From Hymenolepis diminuta (taxonomy: Eukaryota; Platyhelminthes; Cestoda; Cyclophyllidea; Hymenolepididae), in the NCBI GenBank assembly GCA_900708905.1, contig CAADRB010000026.1:1015376-1079375 (forward strand): 64,000 bases of DNA, in the 5' to 3' direction. The notes below the pieces were generated by a model. The model saw only the letters and a list, made by a program, of their open reading frames with translations. It made no database searches and was not told the origin of the DNA. Positions within the stretch are counted from its first letter, which is position 1. Every line of letters begins with the position of its first letter. Made by a program: the position numbers and the translations under genes. Positions 49,061 through 63,300 of this stretch are shown in pieces.

Positions 49061-49638
49061 CTATTTATAAGTGTAAGAACAAGAGAAGACTTTCGTTATT
49101 GCCGAAAAAACCACCTCACTTCATTGATAAAAGTATTACGAATCATTCATTCGTTCATCATCGGTCATATTCTCATTATTAGCACCAATATACATATATG
49201 GATCTTTCATGATCATCAATTGTTTATTGTCATCTGCGTTGTAATTCTCCTCTTTACATATCTGGTAAATTAAGTTAAATTAAACCGCATGACAAAAAAA
49301 TAATACATTTAACAACTTTTATCTAGATCGTTTATTATTATTATTACAGAGATTGAAAAAGTTGATCTATTACTGAACCGTTATGCTTTCAAGACATTCT
49401 ATTAAGAAATTTTATCGGGCTTAGAATGCTTAGTAAAAGAAAACTAGTCACCCATTAACCATAAATAAATAGTTCAGTTCATGTTCAAAATAACTATGAG
49501 GAAAATCATTTTTTCTATTACGCGGAGGAGAATTGCACATTCTTTTCGGGACAAGTTTGAGATAGATTATTAAAGAATATTATTCTTGATCGAATTTCCA
49601 AAATGTGATGTGGGCTATCGTTATTATTTGCCCCCCTC

Positions 49639-49921
49639 TGTGGGATACTGCTATAGCCAGCAGATATCTATCAACACATGGCAATTAGAAATGATCGACG
49701 GGCGATAAGATCTCCAATATAGTGTCCGCAGGCGGTCTCACTGTGTGTTTGTGTATTTGCACATAGATACCTAAACAAGTGTCTCCCACCACGTCGAGAC
49801 TCCCATGACGGAACATAACTGACGTCTAACGAAGAAATGTTTTGTATATAAATCTAAACTATTTATCAATAAATTAGAGAGCCCTTCTGATCTAGTGACA
49901 CGAGTGATTTGGCCTATTCCA
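49639..49921 (+). mobile_element. Possible solo LTR remnant
   Basis: A 283-base stretch starts TGTGGG and can be ended at ...TTCCA. It contains TATATAA (49845) and AATAAA (49868) in LTR-like order and spacing and is richer in G+C than its surroundings. No target-site duplication or second copy is visible in the window, so the boundaries are guesses. Confidence 0.22.
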
Positions 49922-51064
49922 CCTGTTCAATCGATGTGGGCCTGTTCTACGCAGCGTTATCAAATTAACTATTGAGTATTCCGTCTAATTCGAATTTGAT
50001 CTCATGAATATTCTCCTCTATTTATCTCTTTATTGTTCTGTAAATCTTATTCTTATTTTCAATAAAAAGCCGAATAACCAGTAAGTATTTGTAAGCACAT
50101 TTGCCTCTTTATTAATTAATACAAAGTATTTATGAATGTATGTAAGAGTAGATTTTACTTTAAAGATTACATCCTGGTTCATGATTTTAAAAGGCGGAAA
50201 GGTCACTTTAGATTGCATATAATTGAAATAAAGTTCATATGAGCCAATGTGTTGGTTGCTCAGAATATCTCTCAGTAATATGTACAGAATTACATATTTT
50301 CAGTTCTTCATTCAGCGACCTCTCTCTTAAAAAAACTATATGTACAAATAATTATGCCCGCTTTGATTGCTACGGAGCATAATTTTGTGTTGATGATAAA
50401 AATTTCATTTCGACGAATAGAATTAAGCAGCCTAAGTCCAGTAAAATAGATAGGATCGATTAAACCTAAGGCCGACATACATACATTCAATCTAGAAAGT
50501 TTAAAATAACGGTTAAATAAGTGTTTTTTTGGTTATTTGCTATTAAAATACTTAAAAATTTTAATGTTACTTAAAAATAATGCAAATTTGTAGTTTTATT
50601 TGATACAAACGTCAACAATGATTAGAATATTCAATATCATCAGCGCCAGCATTGAATTTCTATTTGGCGGCATCGATTTGACGGACATTTAAGTTGTATG
50701 TGTTGTGATTAATTTTTTAATGATATCTCACTTTAATTGAGTAATGATGGTTTTTGCTTTCTAATTTATTTAACCCTTTATCGCGAATGACAATAAATTC
50801 TCTGTAGTGTTTTTCACTTATCATTAAATTAGTCTTTTTGTTATCTTGCTTATTTCATCCTTTAATGAGTAAAAATTGAATGAAATGTCGTGTTTATTTT
50901 AATATACTTAAAAATTTGTCGCAATATTAGGCTTAACTTTTGCTTGTATGTACCTCAGTTTTCAATCATTTTAAATACTTCATATACTCATTTTTCTGTC
51001 ACGTAGTTCATATTCATTTATCATGATTTTCCTATTTTATGGATCTGATTTATAATCCTAACAG

Positions 51065-51368
51065 ATGCCGCTTCTGGGAAATCGCCCTCATTTACTGAAC
51101 GCCACTGTTCGGAAGTCCAAAAAGGCAGGTGAAGAAGCCCCGACCTACCAATATATCGTTCCGGAGACAAAGGAAATATGTGCTTCTGAGGACGAACTTA
51201 GACGTAAGACCACAATATATGAATCCAAAATTTGGACTTGTCGGGTTACTGGCAAAGCAAATTTGACTTATAAAGAGGCTCTCAAATCAGAGCGCGACAC
51301 TTTACATATTCTTAAGCAGTCCATATTGGATTATCATCGTGGTATGATTCTCCAAATTGTTCACACGA
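51065..51368 (+). CDS. BAZ1B: BAZ1B exon 1: N-terminal WAC domain
   Basis: Begins MPLLGNRPHLL, as in BAZ1 proteins. The ATG immediately follows CCTAACAG, a splice-acceptor-like sequence, and an in-frame TAA lies just before it. YIVPETKEI, YESKIWTCRVTG and LTYKEALKSE are diagnostic for the WAC domain; in vertebrate WSTF this region binds DNA and carries an atypical tyrosine-kinase activity towards H2A.X, which cannot be judged here. Confidence 0.95.
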
Positions 51369-54300
51369 GTAAGTCGGTCATTTGTTTACCTTTCGTTTCG
51401 CCATAGGTTCATCCCCTCTTGAACCCCTAACGACAGAGTGTTGGACGAGGATACACGAACGGTTTGCAGTTGGTGAACCCGTTTTGTTGAAAGTTGATTC
51501 AAATAAACCGTACGTGCCCATTTTGTTTCAATTGCTTAACTTCTTGCAGAATTTCCGCAACTGTGGTGAGTGTCGAACCCATTAAAATAGTTGAACAGAT
51601 TGACCTTACCAAAGATGAGACCAGTTCTCCAAATAACTCTGATAAAGAGAACAATAATAACAACTCTGGCTCAAAACGGCCTCCAATGTTGAAGGATATT
51701 TTCTCCTACAGCGTTCAAATTGAATCAGACGAACCAGTTAAGGTTAACAATGTCCCCTCTAAGTCCATGCAGTAAGTTTCGCCATCGTTTTGGTATTAAC
51801 ATGTTTCTCTCAATTAGGCGCGTCTATCGAGCCCCTTCGAAAGACCACATTCGAATGTTTATTCGAGCCCACGCAATGCGTTATGGACCTGCATCGAGTG
51901 GTCCTTGGGTTGTGGATACCGCTTCTCTCAAGAAGTATTGTCCAAAGCTGAAGTTGTTCAACAATATGGTTGATAAGGACAAGCTGCGTATTCTTTCAGA
52001 GACCTATGAGGTTAAGTTCTATGAAAAAATTGTCAGCCAGGCAGGTGATGTTAATGGTGAAACAACCATCAGGTTGTCTCCGAAGAGTTTAAAGGTCTTC
52101 AAAAATCTCTCCGCTCTTCGTGATGACTCCATGATGTCACTGGATTCTCCCACCAAGGCGAAAACACCAGAAAGAAAAAGTCAAAAAGAAATAACGGAAT
52201 CAAAATCCTCCAGGAAGATGAAACAAGTATGTCCTCTACTGAGATGCTCTTTATTCGTTCTGAACGGGTTTATTTAATCCTTGATTCCATATTATAGGCA
52301 ATGCTTCCGTTCGACAAGTCAGAGGATTCGCCAGCTGCAAGGAAAAACAAATCGGGTACGCCAATGAAGTCAGAATCAACTCTCCCCTTCATTGCCAAAC
52401 GCCTCATTCGACTTCTCAAGGGCAAGCCAGATGTTAATCTGCAGAAAAAGTTGGTTATTCGATGTGCTGAAGGTCTCACTGATCCTCAAATCAGAGCCCT
52501 TCCCGAAAACGCCAGAAAGCTTGTTATTGAGAAAAGGATTGCTCTTGAGCATCGCAAAAAAATGTAAGTGTTGTTTGAGTAGGTATTAATTTATTCATCT
52601 GGAGTCTCCAATTGTAAAATTCATTCAATGTTGACAAATGCGTTTCGAACCCTAGATCTCTGATTAGCTAGGTGCTACTCACGCACTTATTCGTTGCTTA
52701 TTGCTCATAGCAGAAACCTAAGTTGTTTATTACTTATTTTTCTCGGAAATGCATTTGAGCACACGAAATTAAAGAGTTGTTAGCAATGAGGTGAGACGGG
52801 AGCTTGAGTCAGTATTGATGCCTTTCCAATACCCTTTTAGTGTGTCTGTTAGGGAAATTTGCATTCTATCTCCCCCTAATCCTAGTAAATAGTGCTGTCT
52901 GTTGTTTTAACGACATTGGATGTTCGCTGAAGGGTTTTGAACCTGCGTTTCGCTGACACTACAGTTATTTATTTGTTAATAATTGTAGAAAGCAAAATTT
53001 TCTAATTACACTTTTATGACAAAGTATTTCATCGTGCAAAAATAATAATGGATTGTTGTAATCAGAGATTGAAGTTAATAGCTTATGAGCTGCCTTTTTC
53101 TCATGCCCTTGGTTTAAGTATTTTTCATGATACGAGAGATGCAAATGCATGAAAGCAGAAAGAGTATCGGGGGTTTGAGATAACAGAATTATCCAATGTT
53201 GAACTGTTAGCATAAACTGAATAAGCCACAATTATGCATTGAGATGCAGGTAGGTTTTTGACATGCAACTCCTTTGAGTTTATTTGTTCCTCCTTTCAGG
53301 CAAAACATGACTCCAGAACAACAGAAGGCCTACTTGAAGGAGCTACGGAAGCAAAGTCGCAAACTCATAGATGAGAATGCTCCATCCTTTGAAGTAGATA
53401 TTAAACCCCTGCCTGAACCACGAGCCTTCCCTCTACCCTCTAATATGACTTCCCTGCAATTCTCCCGTGTCCTCAGTTTCACCGAGTTCATCGCTTGCTA
53501 TCAGCCCCTGCTAACTGAGAATGCCCTTTCTCCGGGTGAAGCACTTTACCCATCACAGATTAAGAAATTCGCTGCGGACATGTGTTTCAATGTTGACGGG
53601 GTTATCAGGGGCGAAGACGAGGGACAATTTGACACCGACGTTGAAGAGGAATCGGCGCTGACTTCTACAGACGCTGGTCTACCCAAGGCCTCCATCCAGG
53701 GTCTACGATGTCTCAACTTGGATCGTACACTTCAAGCGATCAATGAACCGCACATGACTGCCTCGGCTTATTGGTGTCTCACTAGGCCCATGAGCGCCAT
53801 GCTGCGGTTCCTTTTCCAAAGTGAACAGTATTCGGTAAGGCATTCTGGAAACGCATGACGATTGTGATTTACAGAATTCTTAGATATGCCAATTATAGTT
53901 CAGGTATTATATAACCGGAGCATTTGATCTTATTGCAAATTCATATATGCGCATTATTGTATGATGTTTTTAACCAAATTTAGATTATACTCTAGGAAGC
54001 GCGCGTCCTCGGGGTTATCGCCATAGCATGAAACATCCAGTTAACTGGATGAACGCAGCAAAGCGGGTCCTGCAATGGTGCTGCTGATTGGTTGAATTTT
54101 AGCCGTAAAATTCTCCTATTTTCCGTTAGTCTCGGCTATGGATTTTTGTGGCGTTTGTCCTTAAGACACACTTGTGTATGTGCGTTCTGTACTGCTTGGG
54201 CTGAGTGAAAGCAACTTTGTATGGAGAAATGTAGACGTCCATCTGTGTGATTTTTTTCGAATGGGAATCTAGTTTATTCATTTAATTAGGCCAATGGGAG

Positions 54301-57300
54301 TTTCGTTTTCGTCGATTTACTGCCCAAATATTCATCATGTTATGGTATGTAAGCAAATATGCTTTCAAAAAAGAATTGATATTAAGATTAGATGAGTTTG
54401 TGTTCCTATTTTTGTCTGATGTTAAGTGGACAAATAAGCTGATAATTTCATTCCCTATTCCTCTCCTATTAATCTACTAGCTGTGGTTAAAATTGTGCTC
54501 AATTACTTATCATTCGTTTTCATGCCGAGGTGTATTGCAACATTTCGTATTGCGCGAGTCCCTGAGTATTGTGGTCTTGAGATCATCCGACTGTTAATTT
54601 AATATCTTATCCGAATTTAATTTAGGAGTGATATCACGTTGACATATTGGATTTTCGCATTCTTTTCTACTACCTTCTAATGACGTATATCCAATATTGG
54701 AGTAGTCTTAACCAGCAGTCCTCTGCGTTACCACACATTTACTATTCGCAAAATAATAAAATGTTGCATATTTTCATTAGAAAATCGGAAGCGGAGGTAA
54801 GTAAGAGAGTTGTTTGCAGTCTTTTCATCTAGTTGGAATTGGATTTAAGAGATGATTAGTAGGTCATTGGTGAAAGTTACTTCTTATTTCTATGTTTGAC
54901 ACGCTTCGATTATGGGTTGTCCAAAAATGTGATCGCAACATCCAAACCGTTAGAATCCATAATATTCCAATTTCGTAGACTTATTAGTAGCTACATCCGT
55001 CTGCAAAATGCTTTGCACGGGATCTACTAAGGTGACATTGTTATTGAATAGAAATGGTAGTGTTAAAGACGTCATATTCTTCATACAGTAAACTCGTTTC
55101 GTTTACACTAGCGACTTGAAATTTTAATACCCTGATCTGACAACCAGATATCATTAGCTTTCGCCGTATTACATTCACTTGGGAATAGGGTCTGATGTCA
55201 ACTTTCGATTTACGTAGGGTTTTACTTCCATTCTGGTAGAGTCTTGCTCCTCTTGATTCTATGTCTATTTATCAGGAGAATACTGTCTTCGATTTCATTT
55301 GACAAGCTTTCTTCTTTTCTCTTAATGATTTTTGGAATCATTGGAATTTGAAGTCTAAATTCGCATAGTTCACTCTTTTTTTGATCCGTTTTATTAAGCG
55401 TACTAATAGGAATTTAGTAGCACATCATTTTTACTATTTATTCGTACTGGTATATGCACTAATGTTACATCCAGACATCGGCAAGATGACTGATAGTTCT
55501 TTAATCTGGTTGCGGGTTCGATGCCTATCGGTACACATCCAGTGGACAGCACGATTGAAGTTGCATCAAGAAGTGGATCAGTTCTTTATCTTCGTTAGTC
55601 AACTGCTATATCAGTTAATAAATCATAATATTGCATATAATTTTGTATTAAATCAGTATTGCGCAGAGCACCACTTGAACGAGTACTATTAGTTTTTTCA
55701 TGTTTTTGTCTTGTAGAAGAAAAGTGAGTTGGGAATTGAGCTCTCAAAGATCCCTATAACCCCCTACACAGCTCCTGAACTTTTGCGTCTTCTTTTGGGT
55801 TGCGAACTGGCCAAGGGGACATGTTCGACCAACGATCTGGCCATTGATCGTATCCGCCAGATCATCAACTCATCCGGTGGCGGCAGTGCAACGCTCCTAG
55901 AACCTTCCAGAGATGCTCTCGGCGCTAACAGTCTCTTTGAGCAGCTCTCCTCAACTGATCTCTTCGCTCTAGACGTTGAACATCGAATTCTGGTGATCGA
56001 AATTCTCGTAGAGTTAATGATTGATTTTGACATGGTGGATGAGTACATCATCAACTGTCACCAGAGGTCTATTAAGGCTAACAGAGAGCGTGTGACTCTG
56101 GCCAAACAGGAACGTACTGTCATTCCACCGCAACTAATGGAGGAAAAGCCTCCAATTCAGATGGGTAAGTTCTACTTCTTAAATTGTTTGAGCTTTTGTA
56201 TATTACGTCTGTATAACCATTTTCAGGGCTTGCCTTATCATCAGTAGTTTCTAAGCGAAAAAAATGGAACCGAGGGAGCAGAGCTAGTAATTGCTCTAAT
56301 GATTTTGTTTTCCCGCTATGCGTCTATTCTTATTCGCTTAACGACCTTATAGACATGATAGAGTAGTCATTTTATAGATGTCCAATGAAGGGCTTAAGTC
56401 TTTGAAAGAAAACAGCTTTTCCTGGCCGATGTAACTTTCGCAAGTATAAATGAATGTAAAATATTATTTAGTGTTCATGTTTGCAGAGTCACAAGAGGTC
56501 GTAAGATTAACCTCCTTGATGCAAATATGTTGATTTGAATGATCAGTTGGAGTGGTCAACGGGAGGGATGGTAGTATCGGATCGACTCTCGAATGTTTCT
56601 TCTGTCCATGTTGAGTTATGATAAACGTTTTGGGTCTATGTCGCATCTTATCTGTAAGAAATGGACTAACGCAGAACTTAGGTGAATGTTTAAGGGGACC
56701 AAGTAGGTGGTTGAACTTGGATTGTTGTGATTGTCACTAATTATTCATGTGAAGGAATTTAACTACACTCAATGGAATCAAATAGAATGGTTTACTCTGT
56801 CTTCGGATAATACCTAATGGGTTGTGACCAGACGGGATCGGATGTGGTGCCGATCGGTGCTCCATAGCCGAAGAAAACTTTCCATCAGCTATCTTTTTCT
56901 CTAAGCCCTTGGGCAGTAGACAATAGGATATGATATCCTTACCCTGCTTTGCTATTTTTATTTTAATCCGTTTTTTGTTCTCCCAATTCTTCCCCGTTTT
57001 CTTCACCGTATTCAGTCATTTCCGGATTGGGCAATGATTGAATAATTGGCTAAGTGAGTAGATTCTTAGTACTCTTTTGTACCTCAAATCAGCACTCTTG
57101 TTCGAATGATTCTCTATGGACTATTATTAGAAACTAGTATCTGCCGTACCTAAGCCACTAGGAGCTAAGATGGCCTTGCTACTTACAAGACCATAGAGTA
57201 GTGCTAGTTAAAGTGGCGCTCGATGCTAATTCAGAAACTCAAGTTTTCTTCACTGCATTCGCTTCATTGTATTTAACCTCATTTTAGAACCGGAAATGAA

Positions 57301-60300
57301 TGATCTGGCATCAGTGGTCAAGAGTCGTCGTTTGCTGGCTGCTAAAGCGGCAGAAGAGCGAGAAAAACGTGAGACAGCCGAACGTCAACGTCGTGAACTG
57401 GAGGCGAAGATTGAAGCTCAGGAGAAGGCGTTGGCAAAAGCAGAACACGACGAAACAGTGGCCACCATCGACTACAAACTCTCCTGTCGAGCTCGGTTGC
57501 TCGGCACCGATCGTTTTGATCGTCGCTATTGGCGATTTACCTGTGCTCCCAGCCGTATTTTCGTGGAGTCTAATTGGGGTCCAGAGGATTATCGTGTTGC
57601 AGATAGCCTCATTGCCGAACATTGCTCTGTCTCCTCATTGCCCCCATCTCATATTATCCCACATGAGTCACTGACATCCACTGAGCCTGCTCATCGCTTT
57701 GGCTATGCTGCACGCTCAAATTGGTTCGTGTTTGACCAGGCTGAGGAGTTGGATAACTTGGCGAAGGCTTTGGTTGAAAGGGGAGCCAGAGAGGGTCATT
57801 TGAAAAAGAGTCTTGTTTAATCGGGTCTACTAGAGAGTTTGAAGGAGCTTATTGCTCTATCGAAGGCTGAGAAATCTCTTAATTGTGAAATAGTGGAACC
57901 TGTGGCTATCGATCGATCATCGAAATCGCTTGATGAGTAAGTGATGTCTTCATGGGACTTTTAAATTCCGTTTGCACTCACACATTGGCAAACTTGGATA
58001 GGAGCCTTCTAGAGTCCAAGGTGGGACGGTAAATAGAAACCAATCATCACCAGGACGATGCACGAAGCTATAACATCGCTGAGTCATGAGCTAGCATCTG
58101 GCAGGTCACGAGATCGGAGTAAATTCAGTTGGACTCACCAACCACGCTAGTTAACATAAATGAAAAGAGGGGTGATAGAATACGTATTTCTCATTCTGAG
58201 AGATCTCAGCATGTGTTATCTCTGTGCAATTTAAATTTTGGGAAATATTTTCTTCAATGTGCATCAGTGTCTCAGTAGTTTACCTGAAAGTCCCCAAATT
58301 CAAGGATTATGTGACCGGTTCTTATCAGTGCACGTTAAGTGGTGTGTGCAGTCAACGAAAGTGGTGGTGAGGTGCGAGTTTCTCATAAAAGTAGCTCTCT
58401 GCCAAATTAAGTAAAGTATCGCTCCCACTGGCCTTGATGGGTTTGTGACTTTCTTTGATGGATTTACACCTTATTTTTTGTTAATTGGGTATAGTTACTT
58501 TTAGATTATAGATTTGGAATTTGAGTTCACTCCCTAATATTACAGCTCGTATTTGAGAATCTTAGACTGTGATCCCTGGGTTTCCGAGTGATAGGTTATA
58601 TCTGTAGTGTTTAGAACTGCTTGATTAACTGATTGATTTGGGAGGTCAGTCATTCCACCTTGATGCGAAGGTCGCCTCTAATAGTTAAGGAAAGATGGTC
58701 AATACTAGATAAGATTTCTAGACCTGCAACAATCACAAATCACTTTAAATTATCTCTATCCACCAAATACTGAGTCAACTTGAGCTAATGAGTCTTTACA
58801 TTGCTAATTGAATTAGGCTCTCCTTAATGAATGCCTATATAAGTAGTGAAGTTTATTTTTCCATGTATTGAAAATGGCAGTGTACTTGCTAGATGTAAAC
58901 CATTCAAATATGGAGGTCATTGAACTCCCATGTTTTCACATTAAAATAATGTCTTCTCAAAGTTTCACCCTTTTCTTGCGAATGCTTGCACTACCTTTGA
59001 TCACCTTATATCGCCAAAACCCGAGGAAGTCAATTGATATTTGGCCTAATTGGATTACTTAACGACAGTTTTCCGTGTCTTGGTAATTGCAACAATCCGA
59101 GAATGAAAGGCAGTTAAATGGGAAAGAGAGTTGGTCAAGTAAATTAGGAAAAGAACTATCATCAGGTTCAATGAGCAACTTTGAAAATAGCAATAAAAGG
59201 TAAACAACTGCACTCCTTACCAAATTTAAATATTTTTCATTTTATTATTTCAAGGATTGCCATTGAGAAGATCACAGCCAAGACTCGCGGTGATGCTCAG
59301 GCCATCTTTGCAAACGTTCTCTTGAAGGTGGTTTATCGATTATTCTTTTCATCTTGTGTTTTTAATCATGATGGTTGCTTATCGTTTAATTCTTCAAATT
59401 AGAACATGTACGAGACAGAAATCCACTTGCGTGATGGTGGCCTGGGCGGAGTGCCCGAGTTTCCAGCCTGGATGGCGAAAATCCTCTCTATTCAGTCCCA
59501 ATACGGCCTGTGTTTCTGTCTCACAGGCAGCATCCCTTCCACTCCGCTTAAAGGAGCTCCCATAGCCACTCACGCCCCATCTCCTGCTACTCTCCAGTCT
59601 GCAGTATCTGCGCAACCACAAGATACCACGACTACCCCCTTGCAATCCGCTGCAGAAGCCCTGATAACTATGGGTTTAAATGTTCACAGGCGCTTTCTCA
59701 GTGTCCCTAAGGTGCTATCTCGTGACAAGAAAGCCGGTGGTGACAACAATAATAATAGGGAAGACGGAGGGCCAGAGGAGGAGATTGGTCAGAACCAATC
59801 AGGTGTGGAATACAGGCCTGAAAGATCAACTCGAGAAGGCGATGTTGAGCTATGGATGGAGGCGTGGATGAATGCTGTTCGATCTGCTTCAACGCTATCG
59901 CGCCTGAATGTGCTTCATGTGAGTTTGAGAAGTCATTTTTATTAAGCCCAGCCTGTCAAAGTAATATCAAAGGTACGAGTTGGAAAGGACACAACCCTGT
60001 TATGAACAATCGAAGAGGGGTAAAACTGGTAATAAAAATGGGTGATAAAATCTACATAGCCAATTCTAATCGGGTGCATGCGAATAAAATGAAATGAGCT
60101 AATAAGTGGAGATTAAAGTGAGAAAATTTATAGCCTTTGCAACAATGCTGGTGCATCGATGTCCGGGAATTTTGTCACTTTCCTGTTTTAGAATTTTCCC
60201 TTCACTCAAAAATTATTTTTAATTGTACTCCTTTATACCGACATTTATACTCAAGGTTTTTAAAATTAGAATGGAAGCGAGATATTAAATTTTCATCTTG

Positions 60301-63300
60301 TAGCGGATGCTATACAAAAAGCCTTTTGCTAAACCTTAGTAATCCTCTCAGAAGTCCAACTAAGTGCCCACAAGTAGGACTAGCCCCTAGCAGAGTCTTC
60401 TAGTATGGATTTGTCCCGAGAGATTAGCTAGGATATGTACAAAGTAGGAAGAAGAAGATGAAGAAGAAAGAGGGTAGGGAGTGGAGAGAGTTCATTGCAA
60501 CTATGGCTGTCAATAGGCGAGATTCCCTTGACATATCTTGGTAGTGTTGTCAACTCCACAATCTATATTGAGTTCTTACCGTTTCTTCAATTTCAATATT
60601 AGTTGATTATTTAATTGGGTTCATTTCAGGCTTGTCTAGACGCCTGTATCCAATGGGAAAAGTCAGTAGCCAATGTGCGATGTCGCATCTGTCGCAAGAA
60701 GAAGGATGATGATAGTCTTCTCCTATGTGACGGTTGCAACGCAGGATTCCATCTTTACTGTCTACGGCCACCTCTGCATACAATTCCAGAAGGTGACTGG
60801 TTCTGTGTATCCTGTAAACCACCACCAAGCCGAACAAAACCGACAACCTCAGTAAGCTCCAGTCGGCGACGGGATCGACATGCAAGAGATGAAGCTTCCG
60901 AAGCCTCTTCTGGCAATGAGGAATCGGTTGAAGGAGGGGATTCTGAAAGTGAAAGCGGGTCTTCAGATGGTGATGATGATGGAAGAAGGAGACTTCGTAG
61001 TAAAAAGACGCAACTTTCTACGAAAAGGGAAGTATCTAGATCATCATCCCAATCCTCTCTACAGGTGAAGGTTGCTGCCACCAAGACCCGTGAGTTTTCA
61101 TTCCATATTGAGGTCCATTTTTATTCACCCATTAAACAACCACTCCGATTAATTCTAGCCTTTAACAGTGGCAGAGTGCGAGTTTATCCATCAGAGTGGG
61201 GTTTTAGAATATCTTTTCCCTTCAGTGGTCTTGGAATTTGAAGTTTGTTTTCTTATAGGATCGATCTGCTCTGGTAAATAAGACAAGGGGAGTGTGTCCT
61301 AGTAGAACGGATGTTTTAGCTGCCTGAGCCTTATTCCCTTTTGTCACCCCCATATTCCTTGTGAGTCATCAGTTTGTAGCGAACTTTGCAATTTCTGCAT
61401 AGTTGATATCCTTGCTTTTGTCAAGTGCTTCTTGTTCAGGCTGCATGCCCTTTAAGCAGTGCGCTTTTACCACTTGGCTGTAGGATCATTTATTCAGAAT
61501 TCCACAACTAGGTCTTCTAGGGAGAATTCTAGAGATAATCCACATTGCACACTTGCAGTTAATATGAGAAGGTATGTGTGTTGGTAATAAGTTTGTTTAT
61601 CTATTTGACTTCTTATTCAGTTCATTCGAATTGATCAATTAAGTCATATCCTATATCCAAAACCAGGTTTTTAAATTATAAGGCCCCTTAAATACACTTA
61701 ATTGGATGTAGAAAGCCGACGTCAAGGTCACATTTGGAGGAGCCGAACATTCCGGCACGCTAGAGTAACGTATAGTTTGTCCAAAAACTGGTTATTTGCC
61801 TTGTACGCGTCACAATGTGTGTCATTTTGTTTTTTTATGATTCCTTCTGTGATTGTTCATTCTACCCTCTTATTATTATTCCCCACAGTAGTGTAGAAGA
61901 ATTCAATTTTTAATTATGAGAAACAACTGAAGTTGGTTAGCAAATGATAAAAAGGAAGGAATCAAAAAGATGCTCAGAGCACAATCAAGGTATCAAAGAG
62001 TTTTACTTTATTTGATTTTGGAATCACACTGTATATTATTTATTACATCGGTAGTTCACGTTCCAAAAGTACAATTTTTGGAATCGTTCCCTAGATTGCA
62101 GCAAATTCTTGTCTACGATATTCAGGGCTTACTGACCGGTTTTTCAATCATATTGGCCGGTCGTTCTCCTTCAATTTATTTTTCTTCCAATAATTGAATA
62201 AACAAAATGACTTTACATCATAACCAACAGTTTACAACCTTAATACAGACTACATCATACAGCCTTTCAGAGTTTGGGCATTGATAATCTAATCGTCAAG
62301 TTAAGAAAGTGATAGGAGCTTTTTTATAGTTTGCATTTATCAGTATCAGGCTTCACTTTAACTCTGTCTGTGTGTGAATATATCCCAAACCATAGATGTC
62401 AGGCTATGGCGTATTAGTCCATTCAGAAACAAATCAGCCGGTATGAAGTATCTTTCACTAACTATAGTGGAAATGAAATTGAACGTCTGATAGATAGTTT
62501 TTTATTATGGGACTTAACTGGCGCCGATTAAGCCATAGGAGATAGTCTTCTTCATACTTCCAGACCTCCAAATGTTCGCATTTAGCACTAAATTCTCTGC
62601 CTGGAATTGGCAGTGAATCAGTGACAGATAAAGAAACAAAACATGGCCTCCAATTTATCATAGTCGCCTTTGTCAGAAACTAGTTTTAACTAAGATCTAA
62701 ACTGGGGACCACTAAATCACGAGTCTCGCTTATGCAAAGTGGAAGAAAATGCATTCTCATGCTTAACTTCACGAGTTTGATGTTGATCCATACACATTTA
62801 GTAAACTAAATTGTCCAGAAGGAATGACAGAATGCAAGATTCTCATTAGATTCCATGGACGAAACTCCCCTCCTTTGAAAAGACATTTCTTCAGCAGGCT
62901 TGAAAATCATCCTGTCCTTAGTTTCATTAATTTGGTTGCGCGATTTTTTAAATTTGATTAGAAGAGTATATGTTGATCATAAAGAATTTTATTTATGTAC
63001 GCTAGTGGCACAATAATCAACTTGCATGTCTTTCATGTTAGAGGTCATACTCATTAGACCAATACTCATGGTGTATCACCCAGTATTGTGGATGACCGAC
63101 CTCGCTAGTTGATTCTGGTCCACTGGAGGTAGAATGTGGAACTTCTAAGTATGTTCTCTCCTTATGTTAAGTTTTATTATAATCTCCTCTAATCGGCTCG
63201 GAAATTTGTATTATTTGGTACAACGTAGGTTTTAAAAAAGCCAGAAGTTATTTTGTTTAGCAACGGTCGTTCCTGTCCTTTTTCCAAATTGTACCGACAA

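Larger units (their letters stand above)
47264..51064. other. Divergent intergenic region between S6K and BAZ1B
   Basis: S6K (minus) and BAZ1B (plus) point away from each other, so this 3.8 kb holds both promoters. No CpG-rich or TATA-box promoter stands out. The region is very AT-rich near both genes. Its middle carries a dispersed repeat (48575-49060) and an LTR-like stretch (49639-49921). Confidence 0.7.

Noticed and set aside
52640..52700. A minus-strand tRNA-like box B (GGGTTCGAAACG)
   Set aside because: Box B resemblance only; the surrounding sequence does not fold as a tRNA and no second copy of the flanks was found.
53221..53236. Third copy of repeat R2
   Set aside because: Only about 15 bases (AATAAGCCACAATTA) match well, too few to call a separate element.
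55505..55530. A tRNA gene at the box B match
   Set aside because: No acceptor stem, anticodon arm or box A fits around the box B-like sequence.
57296..57820. Treating the TAA at 57818 as the true end of BAZ1B and the rest as a second gene
   Set aside because: The frame continues without shift to a phase-correct donor. Exons 9-12 continue the WSTF order (IEKI region, LDACIQWEK, PHD), and exon 9 begins in mid-codon, so it cannot start a gene.
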